Shown: positions 31,758 through 42,258, counted from the first letter of the stretch. The stretch: DNA of 64,000 bases from an uncultured Lachnospiraceae bacterium (GCA_930972465.1 CAKNHF010000006.1:1-64000); one strand, 5' to 3'. Notes: generated from the sequence alone by a model not told the origin. Made by a program: numbers and translations.

Positions 31758-32957
31758 ATGAAAAGGTTTCTGGCGGCTGTCCTGGGGATCATTGTTGCAT
31801 TGCAGTGCATACAGATGACGCCTCCCGGAGAGGTTTATGCGGAAGAGGCAGAAGAGCAGACAGGTGAAAATAAGAAAGGGCCCGAGGTCAGCGCACCGTC
31901 AGCTGTTCTGATGGAGGCGTCCACAGGTACGATACTATATGAAAAAGATGCCGATACGGCAAGGCCGCCGGCCAGTGTGACAAAGGTTATGACAATGCTT
32001 CTGGTTTTTGACGCCATCGAAAGCGGAACAATCCGGCTGGAGGATGAAGTGACGACGTCCGAGTATGCGGCATCAATGGGAGGATCTCAGGTGTTTCTGG
32101 AACCGGGAGAAGTACAGACTGTTGAGACACTTCTGAAATGCATATCTGTTGCGAGTGCCAACGATGCCTGTGTAGCGATGGCAGAATACATATGTGGAAG
32201 TGAGGAAGAATTTGTCAGTCGGATGAATGAGAGAGCGCAGGAGCTGGGAATGGAGAATACCAGTTTTGTAAACTGCAACGGACTTGACGCTGAGGGACAT
32301 GTGACAAGTGCCAGGGATATTGCGCTTATGTCCAGAGAACTGATTACAAAATATCCCCAGATTCATGATTATTGTATGATCTGGATGGAAAACATCACTC
32401 ATACAACATCAAAGGGAACGAGCGAATTCGGGCTGACCAATACAAATAAGCTTGTCAGGCAGTATGAATATGCTACCGGGCTTAAGACAGGTTCTACGGG
32501 AGACGCCGGCTTCTGTGTGTCGGCGACAGCAGAAAAGAACGGGGTTGAACTGATAGCGGTCGTCATGGCCGCGGAAAATTCAAAAGCAAGATTTCAGGAT
32601 GCGGTGACTCTTCTGAATTATGGATTTGGAGTATGCCAGCTGTATGAAGATCAGAATATGGGACACCCGGAACCGGCAGAGGTAGAGAGCGGAGTGGAAG
32701 ACAGAGTGAAGACGGAATATTCCGGCACATTCAGTTATCTGGATACAGCGGGAGCGAATCTTAACCGGATAGAGAAGTCTGTGGAAATGGAGGAAAAGAT
32801 ATCAGCTCCTGTAAAGAAGGGAGATGTTGTAGGGCGGATCATATATTCGCTGGATGGAAAAGAGATCGGAAGTGTGAATATACTTGCTGCCGAAAGCGTG
32901 AAAAAGGCAGGATTTTCAGATTATCTTCAGCGTGCGGCCTCGATGCTTTGTCTCTGA
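31758..32957 (+). CDS. D-alanyl-D-alanine carboxypeptidase (PBP5 type), first copy
   Basis: A 399-residue secreted serine carboxypeptidase with a signal peptide at 1-29. The SxxK is S73-V-T-K76 (PPASVTK), the second motif is SVASANDACVAMAEY and the third is KTGSTGDAG. A PBP5 C-terminal beta domain follows at about 300-370, with a hydrophobic end (SDYLQRAASMLCL) that may anchor it. It trims stem pentapeptides. GGAGGA is eight bases before ATG 31758. A related gene lies at 38629. Confidence 0.92.
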   Translation: MKRFLAAVLGIIVALQCIQMTPPGEVYAEEAEEQTGENKKGPEVSAPSAVLMEASTGTILYEKDADTARPPASVTKVMTMLLVFDAIESGTIRLEDEVTTSEYAASMGGSQVFLEPGEVQTVETLLKCISVASANDACVAMAEYICGSEEEFVSRMNERAQELGMENTSFVNCNGLDAEGHVTSARDIALMSRELITKYPQIHDYCMIWMENITHTTSKGTSEFGLTNTNKLVRQYEYATGLKTGSTGDAGFCVSATAEKNGVELIAVVMAAENSKARFQDAVTLLNYGFGVCQLYEDQNMGHPEPAEVESGVEDRVKTEYSGTFSYLDTAGANLNRIEKSVEMEEKISAPVKKGDVVGRIIYSLDGKEIGSVNILAAESVKKAGFSDYLQRAASMLCL

Positions 32958-32967
32958 AATACAGCTA

Positions 32968-32996
32968 TTGACACCTGATATTTTTGATGATATCTT
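32968..32996 (+). promoter_or_regulatory. Promoter of the small membrane protein gene
   Basis: TTGACA 32968-32973, 17 bases, TATCTT 32991-32996, 33 bases before the ATG at 33029. Confidence 0.45.
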
Positions 32997-33028
32997 GTAG
33001 TTGACCGTGAGAGAAAGGAGACGCAAAG

Positions 33029-33442
33029 ATGGTACAAAAGCTGAGAGCTGTACTGACAGCCTCTACAGTAATATTTGTCAGCATTCTCCTGCTTTTCCGG
33101 CTTGATTCGGATGAGACGGAAAAGCATCTCCAGGATGAAGCCGGGCAGGAAATGCTGTGTGAGCAGTCTCTCACAGACTCTTTGAACATTCACACCCTCC
33201 TGGACAGATATATGCGTTCGAACAAGGAAAAGCAGCTGCCGACGCAGAAGACACAGGGGATGAAAAATATCGTAAAGATATCAGCAGCTATACTGATGAT
33301 CACGGCATTCTCCCTGTTTTTATATCGGAGGAGAATGCTTTTGTCATGTAACAGAGCAGACGTGTTTTCTCTGAGACGCTTTTTGAGCGAGTTGTCTGCA
33401 TGTCACGAAAAGGACGGCAAAAAAAGAAGCTGCGCTTTTTGA
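33029..33442 (+). CDS. Hypothetical two-helix membrane protein
   Basis: A 137-residue protein with a hydrophobic N-terminal helix (AVLTASTVIFVSILLLF, about 7-23), a polar outer section of about 55 residues, and a second helix (ISAAILMITAFSLFLYRR, about 83-101). The tail is basic with several cysteines. I recognise no family. AAAGGAG supports the start. It sits between a cell-wall carboxypeptidase and a potassium transporter, without a clear link to either. Confidence 0.6.
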   Translation: MVQKLRAVLTASTVIFVSILLLFRLDSDETEKHLQDEAGQEMLCEQSLTDSLNIHTLLDRYMRSNKEKQLPTQKTQGMKNIVKISAAILMITAFSLFLYRRRMLLSCNRADVFSLRRFLSELSACHEKDGKKRSCAF

Positions 33443-33471
33443 TATTCCGGGCAGAATAATCCGGGAAACAG

Positions 33472-34824
33472 ATGACAAAAAGGCTTGAAAAGGATGTAAT
33501 TGAGAAAATGAAAAATATAATCAGCAAAATTATCATGTTTTTAAAAAAGCAGCCCCCGGGACGACTGATTGCGCTTGGATTTGCGCTTGTCATCCTGTTT
33601 GGGACATGCCTCCTTCTTATGCCGTTTTCTGTGCGGAACGATGCAGAAGTTTCATTTGTCAATGCATTGTTTACATCGACCAGTGCCGTATGTGTTACGG
33701 GACTGATCGCCATTGATACTGCGGATCATTTCACACCATTCGGACAGGGGGTGGTGGCTGCGCTGATACAGGTCGGAGGCCTGGGCGTGACATCGATTGG
33801 CGTGGGACTCATGATCGCTGCAGGCAAGAGAGTCGGCCTGAAAAGCAGAAACCTTGTAAAAGAGGCACTAAACGTTGACAATTATCGTGGAATCGTAAGG
33901 CTGGTCAAATCAGTCCTTATACTGACTCTCTGCTTTGAGGCGGCAGGGGCTCTGCTGAGCTTTATCGTGTTCAGCAGGGATTATTCTCCGCTGCATGCGC
34001 TGGGAATCAGTGTTTTTCACTCCATTGCGGCGTTTAACAACTCAGGATTTGATATTCTGGGAGGGTTAAGGAATCTTATTCCCTATCAGACAGACATACT
34101 GTTGAATCTGACCACATGCTTCCTGATTATTTTCGGGGGCCTGGGTTTTCTGGTTATTCTGGATATATTGAAACAGCGCTCTTTCCGCAGGCTTTCTCTC
34201 CACTCCAAGGTGGTTATTACGACGAGTGCGGTACTGCTTATCGCAGGAACGCTTCTTCTGAAAGCGACAGAAGATATTTCGTGGCTTGGAGCGTTTTTTC
34301 ACAGCGTTTCGGCCAGAACTGCGGGATTTTCAACATATCCGATAGGAGAATTTACCAATGCCGGGCTCTTTGTCCTGTGCGTTCTTATGTTTATCGGAGC
34401 GTCACCGGGCTCTACGGGAGGCGGTATAAAGACGAGTACATTTTTTGTTATGTTTCAGGAAGCAAGAAGTATGTTTACCAAAACAACAGTGCATGCTTTC
34501 CGCAGAAGTATCTCAAAAGAAAATATTACAAAAGCGTTTATGATAACGATCCTTTCGGGAGCAGTCGTATGTATAGCTGTATTTCTGATGTGTGTGCTTG
34601 AACCGGAATACAGTTTCATCCAGCTGTTCTTCGAGGTGATCTCGGCGTTTGGTACAGTCGGACTTTCTACGGGAATCACCCCGGATCTGTGTTCGGCGGG
34701 CAAGATCGTGATCGTTCTGGTAATGTTTACCGGAAGGGTGGGAGCGTTTACGCTTCTGTCCATGTGGATCGATCATGCAGAGCCGAACGCAAGGTATTCA
34801 GAGGAGACTGTCGTGATCGGATAA
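33472..34824 (+). CDS. trkH: TrkH/KtrB-type potassium channel subunit
   Basis: A 450-residue membrane protein with the fourfold M1-P-M2 layout. Selectivity-loop segments are visible as TSTSAVCVTGL (near 73), HSIAAFNNSGFD (near 184), SVSARTAGFST (near 280) and SAFGTVGLSTG (near 392). It takes up K+ with the regulatory subunit encoded 60 bases downstream. The ATG at 33472 has a weak ribosome site; ATG 33508 would remove 12 polar residues and is also plausible. Confidence 0.9.
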   Translation: MTKRLEKDVIEKMKNIISKIIMFLKKQPPGRLIALGFALVILFGTCLLLMPFSVRNDAEVSFVNALFTSTSAVCVTGLIAIDTADHFTPFGQGVVAALIQVGGLGVTSIGVGLMIAAGKRVGLKSRNLVKEALNVDNYRGIVRLVKSVLILTLCFEAAGALLSFIVFSRDYSPLHALGISVFHSIAAFNNSGFDILGGLRNLIPYQTDILLNLTTCFLIIFGGLGFLVILDILKQRSFRRLSLHSKVVITTSAVLLIAGTLLLKATEDISWLGAFFHSVSARTAGFSTYPIGEFTNAGLFVLCVLMFIGASPGSTGGGIKTSTFFVMFQEARSMFTKTTVHAFRRSISKENITKAFMITILSGAVVCIAVFLMCVLEPEYSFIQLFFEVISAFGTVGLSTGITPDLCSAGKIVIVLVMFTGRVGAFTLLSMWIDHAEPNARYSEETVVIG

Positions 34825-34896
34825 ATGACAGTGGGCCATTTAAAATTGAAATAAAATAGGGTTAGGCCGTTTTACAGCGGCAGAATGGAGAATATG

Positions 34897-35559
34897 ATGA
34901 AGAAGAAACAGAATATCGCATATGGCGTGATCGGACTCGGGCGGTTCGGAATGGCGCTGGCTGTCATGCTTGCGGAATCGGGAAAAGAAGTTATTGTAAT
35001 CGACCGCGACGAGAATAAAATCAAGGAAATGCGTCAGTATACAGAGTATGCCTTTGTTGCTGACAATCTCAGCAGTGAGACACTCAGGGAGGTCGGCATT
35101 CAGAACTGTGATGTGGTCATTATCTGTATCGGTGAAAAAGTGGATGTGAGCATTCTTACAACAATGAGTGTGATCGAAATGGGAGTTCCGAGAGTTATTT
35201 CAAAAGCGCTCAGTGCGGAACAGGGCGCGGTTCTCAAGAAGCTTGGAGCCGAAGTTGTATATCCGGAGAGGGATATGGCGCTTCGTCTTGGAAAAAAACT
35301 CCTGTCAAGCAATTTCCTGGATTACGTTTCGCTCTGTAACAGTGTTGAGATACGTCAGATACAGGTGCCCGACAGCCTGATCGGCCGGAGTGTGGAAGAA
35401 ATCGAAATCCGCCAGAAATACCGTCTAAATATCATCGCCATAGAGAGCGGGGAGCAGACCAATATTGAAGTCAGCCCCGGATATTGTTTCCGTCGGGGAG
35501 ACATTATCGTGGTTATCGGAAAAGTTGACAATATAGATACATTTGAGAATACACTGTAG
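34897..35559 (+). CDS. trkA: TrkA/KtrA-type RCK regulatory subunit
   Basis: A 220-residue cytoplasmic protein. An N-terminal Rossmann fold with GLGRFG (residues 13-18) and an acidic IDRDE at the second strand binds nucleotide (NAD(H) or ATP). A C-terminal TrkA-C domain follows ([26 protein letters not shown]). It gates the TrkH subunit. GGAG precedes ATG 34897 by six bases; ATG 34885 lies before that site. Confidence 0.9.
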   Translation: MKKKQNIAYGVIGLGRFGMALAVMLAESGKEVIVIDRDENKIKEMRQYTEYAFVADNLSSETLREVGIQNCDVVIICIGEKVDVSILTTMSVIEMGVPRVISKALSAEQGAVLKKLGAEVVYPERDMALRLGKKLLSSNFLDYVSLCNSVEIRQIQVPDSLIGRSVEEIEIRQKYRLNIIAIESGEQTNIEVSPGYCFRRGDIIVVIGKVDNIDTFENTL

Positions 35560-35597
35560 AAACTGAATATATTTGGAGAAAAGGAGAGGAATCCACA

Positions 35598-36266
35598 ATG
35601 GATTATGCAAAGATGATCGATCATACTTTATTAAAGCCGGAGGCAACGAAAGAACAGGTGAAAAATCTCTGTGAAGAAGCTGTACAATACGGATTCCATT
35701 CTGTCTGTGTGAATTCCAGTTTTGTATATTATTGTGCAGAGCTGCTGAAAGATTCTGATGTGAAAGTGTGTACGGTCATCGGATTTCCTCTGGGAGCAAT
35801 GTCCACGGCCGGGAAAGCGGCAGAGGCGCAGGCGGCTGTTGCCGACGGGGCCGAGGAACTTGATATGGTCATCCATGTGGGAATGATCAAGAGCGGTGAC
35901 TGGGATTATGTAAAGCAGGACATTGCTTCTGTTGTCGAGGCCGCAGGAGATAAAGCTGTTGTAAAGGTCATTCTGGAAACCTGTCTTCTGACAGATGAAG
36001 AGAAGAGGAAGGCCTGTATGATCTGTAAGGAGGCAGGAGCTTCTTTTGTAAAGACATCCACCGGTTTTTCGAATGGAGGGGCGACGGTGAAGGACGTGGC
36101 TCTGATGAGGGAAGCCGTGGGATCAGATATGGGAGTCAAAGCTTCCGGCGGAATTCGTTCTTTTCAGGATGCCAGAGCCATGGTGGAGGCCGGGGCTGAC
36201 CGCATTGGAGCAAGTTCGGGAATAGCGATAATACGCGAACAGAAAGAGGGGGAGCGGAAAGCATGA
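35598..36266 (+). CDS. deoC: Deoxyribose-phosphate aldolase
   Basis: A 222-residue class I aldolase that splits 2-deoxyribose-5-phosphate into glyceraldehyde-3-phosphate and acetaldehyde. The Schiff-base lysine is in [15 protein letters not shown] (near 150) and the second lysine in [10 protein letters not shown] (near 180). [12 protein letters not shown] is the family N-terminus. A good AAAGGAGAGG site is present. It overlaps the phosphoesterase gene by four bases (ATGA). Confidence 0.95.
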   Translation: MDYAKMIDHTLLKPEATKEQVKNLCEEAVQYGFHSVCVNSSFVYYCAELLKDSDVKVCTVIGFPLGAMSTAGKAAEAQAAVADGAEELDMVIHVGMIKSGDWDYVKQDIASVVEAAGDKAVVKVILETCLLTDEEKRKACMICKEAGASFVKTSTGFSNGGATVKDVALMREAVGSDMGVKASGGIRSFQDARAMVEAGADRIGASSGIAIIREQKEGERKA

Positions 36267-37153
36267 TGGGAATTCGTATCTTTCTCATCCTTGCGGCCGT
36301 TCTTCTTGTGGCGGTCTTTCTTGAGATCTACAGGGAAACGCACAGTTTCAGGGTGACCAGATATACTGTGAATTCCGGCAAGATGAAAGGATTCGGTGAT
36401 GAGATCCGGATCCTTTTCTTCAGTGATCTTCATAATATGGAATACGGAAAACATAATGAGCGGCTTTTCCGCGCTGCAGCCCGGGAGAATCCGGATCTGA
36501 TTCTGATCGGCGGTGATATGCTTGTGGGAAAACCGGATGTTTCCTATGATCCGGCTTTGAAATTTGTACAGAGACTGACAGAACTGTGTCCTGTATTCTA
36601 TGCCAACGGGAATCACGAACAGCGAATGAAAGAGGAGCCCTGGAAATATTCCTTTTCCTATGAAAGTTACAGAGAACAGCTGATCCGGAAAGGTACGGTG
36701 TTTCTTGAAAATGAGAGCCGGGAAATCACTATTCGCGGGAAAAAACTGGTGGTGAGCGGTCTTGAACTGCCGCTTGTTTCCTATGTGAAATTCAGAAAAG
36801 ACCGTATCAGCGGAAGTACAGTGTCGGAGAGTCTCGGCTTTACTCCGCCGCAGCAGAACCCGGACAGGGAAGCTTACTATATACTTCTTGCGCACAATCC
36901 CACGTATATGGACGCGTATAAGGAATGGGGCGCTGACCTGATCCTTTCCGGACATCTCCATGGCGGAATTGCAAGAATTCCCGGGATCGGAGGTGTCATC
37001 ACGCCCCAGGTCTTCCTGTTTCCAAAGTACTCCGGGGAGATGACTGTAGAGGGAGACCGGACAATTATTGTGAGCAAAGGTCTTGGCACGCATACTGTCA
37101 ATATCCGGTTTATGAATATGCCGGAGCTTGTGTCGGTAAGGATACATGGCTGA
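36263..37153 (+). CDS. Membrane-anchored metallophosphoesterase
   Basis: A 296-residue calcineurin-like enzyme. An N-terminal membrane helix (about 3-20) precedes the metal ligands: FSDLHN, GGDML, GNHEQR, LLAHNP and SGHLHGG. This is the YaeI/YkoQ-like group; such enzymes act on lipid-linked phosphodiesters in some bacteria, but the substrate here is unknown. It is coupled to deoC by ATGA, with no obvious functional link. Confidence 0.85.
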   Translation: MMGIRIFLILAAVLLVAVFLEIYRETHSFRVTRYTVNSGKMKGFGDEIRILFFSDLHNMEYGKHNERLFRAAARENPDLILIGGDMLVGKPDVSYDPALKFVQRLTELCPVFYANGNHEQRMKEEPWKYSFSYESYREQLIRKGTVFLENESREITIRGKKLVVSGLELPLVSYVKFRKDRISGSTVSESLGFTPPQQNPDREAYYILLAHNPTYMDAYKEWGADLILSGHLHGGIARIPGIGGVITPQVFLFPKYSGEMTVEGDRTIIVSKGLGTHTVNIRFMNMPELVSVRIHG

Positions 37154-37240
37154 CAGAGCGTGCGTATAAAAAGTAATTGTAAAAAGCGGCGGATTCCCTT
37201 ATAATAGTAACATTGACATTCGAGATTCGAGGAGAGTTCT

Positions 37241-38020
37241 ATGGGAATACCGGTAAAGCTGGAGGTATTTGAAGGGCCGCTTGATCTGCTCCTTCATCTG
37301 ATCGATAAGAACAAGATCGATATCTATGATATACCTATCGTCGAGATTACAAACCAGTATATGGAATATATAAAGAATATGCAGAGAGAAGATCTCAATA
37401 TCATGAGCGAGTTCCTTGTCATGGCCGCGACTCTTCTTGATATCAAGTGCAGGATGCTCCTTCCGAAGGAAGTTACAGAAGAAGGAGAAGAAGAGGATCC
37501 CAGGGCGGAACTGGTTGAACAGCTTCTCCAGTACAAGATGTACAAATATATGGCATATGAGCTGAAAGACCGTCAGGTGGATTCGGATATGATAATGTAC
37601 AGAAGCCCTCATATTCCCGATGAGGTCAGGAGGTGTGAGGAGCCGGTCAACCTGGATCAGCTTCTGGATGGACTTACTCTGGGAAAACTCAGTGCAGTAT
37701 TTCAGGAAGTGCTTAAAAGGCAGCACGACAAGATCGATCCGGTGAGGAGCCGGTTTGGACGAATCGAAAAAGAGGAGGTTTCTCTGTCTGACAAATTTTC
37801 CTATATTCATCATTACATGAAGGACCACAGCAGATTCAGTTTCCGGCAGCTTCTGGAGGAGCAGCACAGCAAGATGCACGTGGTAGTCACATTTCTTGCC
37901 ATACTTGAGATGATGAAACTGGGAGAGATCCATGTGGAACAGGAAGAAAACTGCGGAGAGATTATGATTGAAAGGACTGGATTTATCAATGGAGATAGAG
38001 AAGCTTCAGGGGGCGATTGA
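37241..38020 (+). CDS. scpA: Segregation and condensation protein A
   Basis: A 259-residue kleisin. The N-terminal VKLEVFEGPLDLLLHLIDKNKIDIYDIPI is the family hallmark that binds the SMC neck, and the C-terminal winged helix around VTFLAILEMMKLGEIHVEQ binds the SMC head. With ScpB it forms the SMC condensin complex that organises the chromosome. The 3' end overlaps scpB by 32 bases. AGGAGAG precedes the ATG. Confidence 0.95.
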   Translation: MGIPVKLEVFEGPLDLLLHLIDKNKIDIYDIPIVEITNQYMEYIKNMQREDLNIMSEFLVMAATLLDIKCRMLLPKEVTEEGEEEDPRAELVEQLLQYKMYKYMAYELKDRQVDSDMIMYRSPHIPDEVRRCEEPVNLDQLLDGLTLGKLSAVFQEVLKRQHDKIDPVRSRFGRIEKEEVSLSDKFSYIHHYMKDHSRFSFRQLLEEQHSKMHVVVTFLAILEMMKLGEIHVEQEENCGEIMIERTGFINGDREASGGD

Positions 38021-38558
38021 GGCCATCCTTTTTACTATGGGCGACTCAGTCGAGCTGGAGAAGATTGCCGCCGCGATCGGTCATGACGAGAAGACGACGC
38101 GGAAACTGATCCATAATATGATGGACCGGTATGAGGATGAGGACAGAGGAGTGCGTATCATAGAGCTGGATAATGCTTTTCAGATGTGTACCAAGAAAGA
38201 AATGTATGAGTATCTCATTCGCGTAGCAAAGCAGCCGAAACGGTATGTGCTCACAGATGTCCTCCTGGAAACGTTGTCGATTATCGCCTACAGGCAGCCG
38301 GTGACCAAACTCGAGATTGAGAAGATCAGAGGCGTGAAGTCAGATCATGCGGTAAATAAGCTGGTGGAATATGGCCTTGTGGAAGAAACAGGAAGACTGG
38401 ATGCTCCGGGAAGACCGATTCTGTTTGGAACTACAGAAGAATTCCTGCGCCGATTCAGCGTTCATTCGCTTGATGAGCTGCCATCTCTTAAGCCGGAACA
38501 GATTGAACATTTTAAGGAAGAGGCGGAAGACGAAGCGCAGATGAAGCTGGATATCTAG
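37989..38558 (+). CDS. scpB: Segregation and condensation protein B
   Basis: A 189-residue protein of two winged helices. MEIEKLQGAIEAILFTMGDSVELEKIA and LETLSIIAYRQPVTKLEIEKIRGVKSDHAVNKLVEYGLVEE are typical. It dimerises on the ScpA linker. ATG 37989 has AAAGGA about 12 bases ahead; a TTG at 37968 is possible but adds residues not usual in ScpB. Translation is coupled to scpA. Confidence 0.95.
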   Translation: MEIEKLQGAIEAILFTMGDSVELEKIAAAIGHDEKTTRKLIHNMMDRYEDEDRGVRIIELDNAFQMCTKKEMYEYLIRVAKQPKRYVLTDVLLETLSIIAYRQPVTKLEIEKIRGVKSDHAVNKLVEYGLVEETGRLDAPGRPILFGTTEEFLRRFSVHSLDELPSLKPEQIEHFKEEAEDEAQMKLDI

Positions 38559-38628
38559 GAAAAGTCATATACGGGTAAAACGGTTCATAGACTGATGGTG
38601 AGATGATCCTGGCAGGAGATGAGCTGTC

Positions 38629-39873
38629 TTGAAAAAAACTGCGGAACAATGGATTAAGTCAAAGGCGATATGTACGGTTCTTGCCATTCTTTTTATCTTC
38701 ACGCTGCTCCCGGGCAGAATGTCTGAAGTGTCGGCAGAAGAAAATATGGACGAGATCACAGCTTCCGAGCTGTACGCCCGGTCAGCGGTCCTGATGGATG
38801 CTGACAGCGGGCGTATTTTGTTTGCCAAAAACGGGCAGGAGGAGCGGGCCATGGCAAGTACCACGAAAATAATGACGTGTATTCTTGCTCTGGAGAAGGG
38901 GAATCTTTCAGATAAGGTGACAGTAAGCGACAATGCTGCGGCCCAGCCGCGTGTCCATCTGGGAATGCAAAGCGGCCAGGCGTTTAAGCTGGAGGATCTT
39001 CTCTATTCTCTGATGCTGGAATCACACAACGATTCTGCGGTAGCCATCGCCGAGCATATCGGAGGAAGCGTGGAAGGATTCGCTTCTATGATGAATCAGA
39101 AGGCAATGGAACTGAAATGCACGGATACATATTTTATTACCCCGAACGGTCTGGATGCGGAAGATAAGACCGGAAAGCATCACACGACTGCGGTGGATCT
39201 GGCACGGATTATGAAATACTGCATTATGGATTCTGAGAAAAGTGAGCAGTTCCTGAAAATTACCCGGGCTGAGTCTCATGAATTCTCTGACTGTGAGGGA
39301 AGCGGATCATACAGCTGCAGAAATCATAATCTGTTCCTTCAGATGATGGAGGGGGCACTCTCGGGGAAGACGGGATTTACGGCAGAAGCAGGGTACTGCT
39401 ATGTTGGCGCACTCAGACAGGGAGACCGAACGTTTATCGTGGCGCTTCTTGCATGCGGCTGGCCAAATAACAAGGGATATAAATGGTCGGATACTCGCAG
39501 ACTCATGGAGTATGGTCTGGAGAATTTTCATTATCGTGTGATCGGCGCCGAACCTGAAAAAGTTACTGTGAAAGTGGAAGGGGGGACAGATGGAGAATTC
39601 CCGGATATGGATCCTGCTGAACTTGACCTGACAGTTGGTACAGAAGCTTTTTCTATTCTTCTGAAAGACAGCGAAGAGGTCAGCATTGATTACAGGATTC
39701 CGGATTCTGTAGCCGCTCCGGTAAAAGAAGGGGAGGTGCTGGGAGAGGTTGTGTACAGTCTGAACGGAGAAACTCTTCAGGAGTTTCCTGTGACGGCCTC
39801 TTCGTCTGTGGAAAAAAGAACATTTCGAACCTGTCTCTTTTATATCTGTGACAGCCTTATGATGAGATTATAA
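38629..39873 (+). CDS. dacF: D-alanyl-D-alanine carboxypeptidase (PBP5/DacF type), second copy
   Basis: A 414-residue secreted enzyme. The signal peptide ends near 33 (SEVSAEE). The active-site SxxK is in ASTTKIMT, the second motif is SHNDSAVAIAEH and the third is KTGFTAEAG. A C-terminal PBP5 domain and an amphipathic end (FRTCLFYICDSLMMRL) follow. The TTG start has AGGAG ten bases ahead. It differs clearly from the copy at 31758, so this is not a recent duplication. Confidence 0.9.
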   Translation: MKKTAEQWIKSKAICTVLAILFIFTLLPGRMSEVSAEENMDEITASELYARSAVLMDADSGRILFAKNGQEERAMASTTKIMTCILALEKGNLSDKVTVSDNAAAQPRVHLGMQSGQAFKLEDLLYSLMLESHNDSAVAIAEHIGGSVEGFASMMNQKAMELKCTDTYFITPNGLDAEDKTGKHHTTAVDLARIMKYCIMDSEKSEQFLKITRAESHEFSDCEGSGSYSCRNHNLFLQMMEGALSGKTGFTAEAGYCYVGALRQGDRTFIVALLACGWPNNKGYKWSDTRRLMEYGLENFHYRVIGAEPEKVTVKVEGGTDGEFPDMDPAELDLTVGTEAFSILLKDSEEVSIDYRIPDSVAAPVKEGEVLGEVVYSLNGETLQEFPVTASSSVEKRTFRTCLFYICDSLMMRL

Positions 39874-40031
39874 AAACAGAAACGTTTTACAGGCCGTTAT
39901 ATGCACGCAAGATTAAAATATATCAATATAAATGATTAATTTTGCCACTACCATAGTTCGTAAACCTGTGTTAGTATAAGTGAGGATAAAATAAAACAAC
40001 AAAATTGATTAAATATAAGGAGACGTATGAC

Positions 40032-42020
40032 ATGGAAAACTGGAAGAAATACGAAAAGACATATTTTATGCCGCCGGAGCCGTGCTATGACTGGGTGAAA
40101 AAAGACGCAATAGACAAACATCCGATCTGGTGCAGCGTTGACTTAAGAGACGGAAATCAGGCTTTGATCGAACCTATGAGTCTGGATGAGAAACTGGAGT
40201 TCTTTCAGCTTCTTCTGGACGTGGGCTTCAAAGTAATTGAAGTCGGATTCCCGGCAGCATCTGAGACAGAATATCAGTTTGTAAGAACGTTGATTGAACA
40301 GAATATGATTCCGGACGATGTCACGATCCAGGTGCTTACACAGGCAAGAGAGCACATTATCAGAAAAACATTTGAAGCGGTCAAGGGCGCTCCGCATGCT
40401 ATTATACATGTATACAATTCTACATCGGTAGCACAGAGAGAGCAGGTTTTCAAAAAAGACAAAGAGCAGATCAAGAAGATTGCCACAGACGGCGCGGAGC
40501 TTCTGAAAAAACTTGCGGATGAGACGAAAGGCAACTTTACATTTGAGTACAGTCCGGAGAGTTTCCAGGGAACGGAAGTGGACTATGCGCTTGAAGTCTG
40601 CAACGCGGTGCTTGATATCTGGAAGCCGACGCCGGATAACAAAGCGGTCATCAATCTTCCGACAACTGTTGAAAATGCAATGCCTCATGTGTTCGCAAGC
40701 CAGGTTGAGTATTTCAACAAACATCTGCTTCACAGGGACAGCGTAATCCTTTCTCTTCATCCGCACAATGACCGTGGTTCGGGTGTCAGTGATGCCGAGC
40801 TTGGAATTCTTGCGGGCGCTGACAGGATCGAGGGCACTTTGTTCGGCAATGGCGAGCGTACGGGCAACGTGGATATTATAACCGTAGCTATGAATATGTT
40901 TTCCCAGGGAGTGGATCCGGGACTGGATTTCTCTAATATGAGCGAGATATGTGAGGTCTACGAGCGTGTCACAAGGATGAAAGTCTCTCCGAGACAGCCC
41001 TATGCAGGAGAACTGGTCTTCACGGCCTTTTCCGGTTCTCATCAGGATGCGATCGCCAAAGGTATGGCCTGGAGAGAAGAGAAACATACGGAGAAATGGA
41101 GCGTTCCGTATCTTCCGATTGATCCAAAGGATGTTGGACGGCGATACGATTCCGATGTTATCCGGATCAACAGCCAGTCGGGAAAAGGCGGCGTAAACTA
41201 TATCCTGAAACAGAGTTTCGGGATCAGTCTCCCGGAAAAGATGAAAGAGGAAGTCGGCTATCTTGTGAAAGATGTATCCGACAAGGCTCACAAGGAACTT
41301 ACTCCGGACTGGGTATATCATATTTTCGAGGACAATTATATCAATGCGAAACCTGTATTTACGGTAGACGAATGCCACTTTAAGCAGGAAGACGGCATCG
41401 TTGCGGAGGCGACCATCCACCACAACGGAAATGACCTGAAAATTACAGGTGTCGGAAACGGGCGTCTTGACGCGGTGAGCAATGCAATCAAACATTATTT
41501 TGACGTGAGCTATGAGCTGGCGTTCTATGAAGAGCATTCACTTACAAAAGGATCTTCCTCAAGGGCTGTCGCGTATGTGGGCGTGATCTGCAATAAGAAG
41601 CTTTACTGGGGCGTGGGAATCGATCCGGATATTATCAAAGCTTCCATTGAGGCATTGGTTGTTGCGGTAAATAAGATCAAGGAGATTGTAGAGTCTGAGG
41701 TGAATAAAGATGAGAGACTCCTTGAGATAACGAACTATATTTATGCGAACTACAAGGATGTAACCCTGGATGACCTGGCAGAAAAATTTTTCCTCTCCAA
41801 GCCGTATCTCTCGAAATATATCAAGGAAAAGTCGGGTATGACTTTCGGCGATATTCTGAAAAAGGTGCGCATGAAGAAAGCGCGGGCCATGTTAAAGAGC
41901 AGCACTGCCACTGTTGAGAGCATTGCGGAGTCTGTGGGGTATCAGAATGTAGAACACTTTAACCGGGTTTTCAAGAAAATGTATAATATTACTCCTGTAC
42001 AGTACAGGAACAGACACTAG
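40032..42020 (+). CDS. leuA: 2-isopropylmalate synthase fused to an AraC-type DNA-binding domain
   Basis: A 662-residue protein. Residues about 1-557 are a complete long-type (LeuA2) isopropylmalate synthase: [12 protein letters not shown] near 34, [12 protein letters not shown] with the metal Hx[12 protein letters not shown], and the C-terminal LeuA dimer/regulatory domain with [11 protein letters not shown]. Residues 558-662 are a full AraC-type double [26 protein letters not shown] and [22 protein letters not shown], ending [11 protein letters not shown]. The joint is in one uninterrupted frame without a stop or frameshift. It condenses acetyl-CoA and 2-oxoisovalerate for leucine, and may also bind DNA. 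The ATG follows AAGGAGA. Downstream is a strong terminator, so it is monocistronic. Confidence 0.92.
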   Translation: MENWKKYEKTYFMPPEPCYDWVKKDAIDKHPIWCSVDLRDGNQALIEPMSLDEKLEFFQLLLDVGFKVIEVGFPAASETEYQFVRTLIEQNMIPDDVTIQVLTQAREHIIRKTFEAVKGAPHAIIHVYNSTSVAQREQVFKKDKEQIKKIATDGAELLKKLADETKGNFTFEYSPESFQGTEVDYALEVCNAVLDIWKPTPDNKAVINLPTTVENAMPHVFASQVEYFNKHLLHRDSVILSLHPHNDRGSGVSDAELGILAGADRIEGTLFGNGERTGNVDIITVAMNMFSQGVDPGLDFSNMSEICEVYERVTRMKVSPRQPYAGELVFTAFSGSHQDAIAKGMAWREEKHTEKWSVPYLPIDPKDVGRRYDSDVIRINSQSGKGGVNYILKQSFGISLPEKMKEEVGYLVKDVSDKAHKELTPDWVYHIFEDNYINAKPVFTVDECHFKQEDGIVAEATIHHNGNDLKITGVGNGRLDAVSNAIKHYFDVSYELAFYEEHSLTKGSSSRAVAYVGVICNKKLYWGVGIDPDIIKASIEALVVAVNKIKEIVESEVNKDERLLEITNYIYANYKDVTLDDLAEKFFLSKPYLSKYIKEKSGMTFGDILKKVRMKKARAMLKSSTATVESIAESVGYQNVEHFNRVFKKMYNITPVQYRNRH

Positions 42021-42107
42021 CTGATATTCTGATCTTTCCCATATGATTCTGCGCCGGGCAGGAACAGGAAAAGGGAAGATGAACAGAGCGGATTCAGGCT
42101 GAGGCAG

Positions 42108-42154
42108 GCCGTATAAAACGTGTTTCATGGGGAAACACATTTTATGCGGCTTTT
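42108..42154 (+). terminator. Terminator after leuA
   Basis: A nearly perfect stem of about 19 bp, GCCGTATAAAACGTGTTTC against GGAAACACATTTTATGCGGC, with loop ATGG, then TTTT. Confidence 0.85.
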
Positions 42155-42229
42155 CTGTCTCTATGAGACGATGGGGAGCGGCGGGAGCATCGGAGATCTG
42201 TCATCAAATTTGCAAACCTGAATTTCGAA

Positions 42230-42258
42230 TTGAAAATTGGAAATCGTTGTTATATACT
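42230..42258 (+). promoter_or_regulatory. Promoter of the decarboxylase operon
   Basis: TTGAAA 42230-42235, 17 bases, TATACT 42253-42258. The first ATG lies 59 bases downstream, after GGAGG. Confidence 0.65.

Noticed and set aside
39874-40031. T-box or leucine leader before leuA
   Set aside because: I looked for a T-box consensus, a run of leucine codons and terminator/antiterminator stems; none was seen in this AT-rich interval.
40143-41537. 464-codon minus-strand open frame opposite leuA
   Set aside because: leuA is unmistakable on the + strand. The antisense frame lacks a start signal and any recognisable motif.
42021-42230. A gene between leuA and the decarboxylase operon
   Set aside because: Only short frames without ribosome sites; the interval is explained by a terminator and a promoter.
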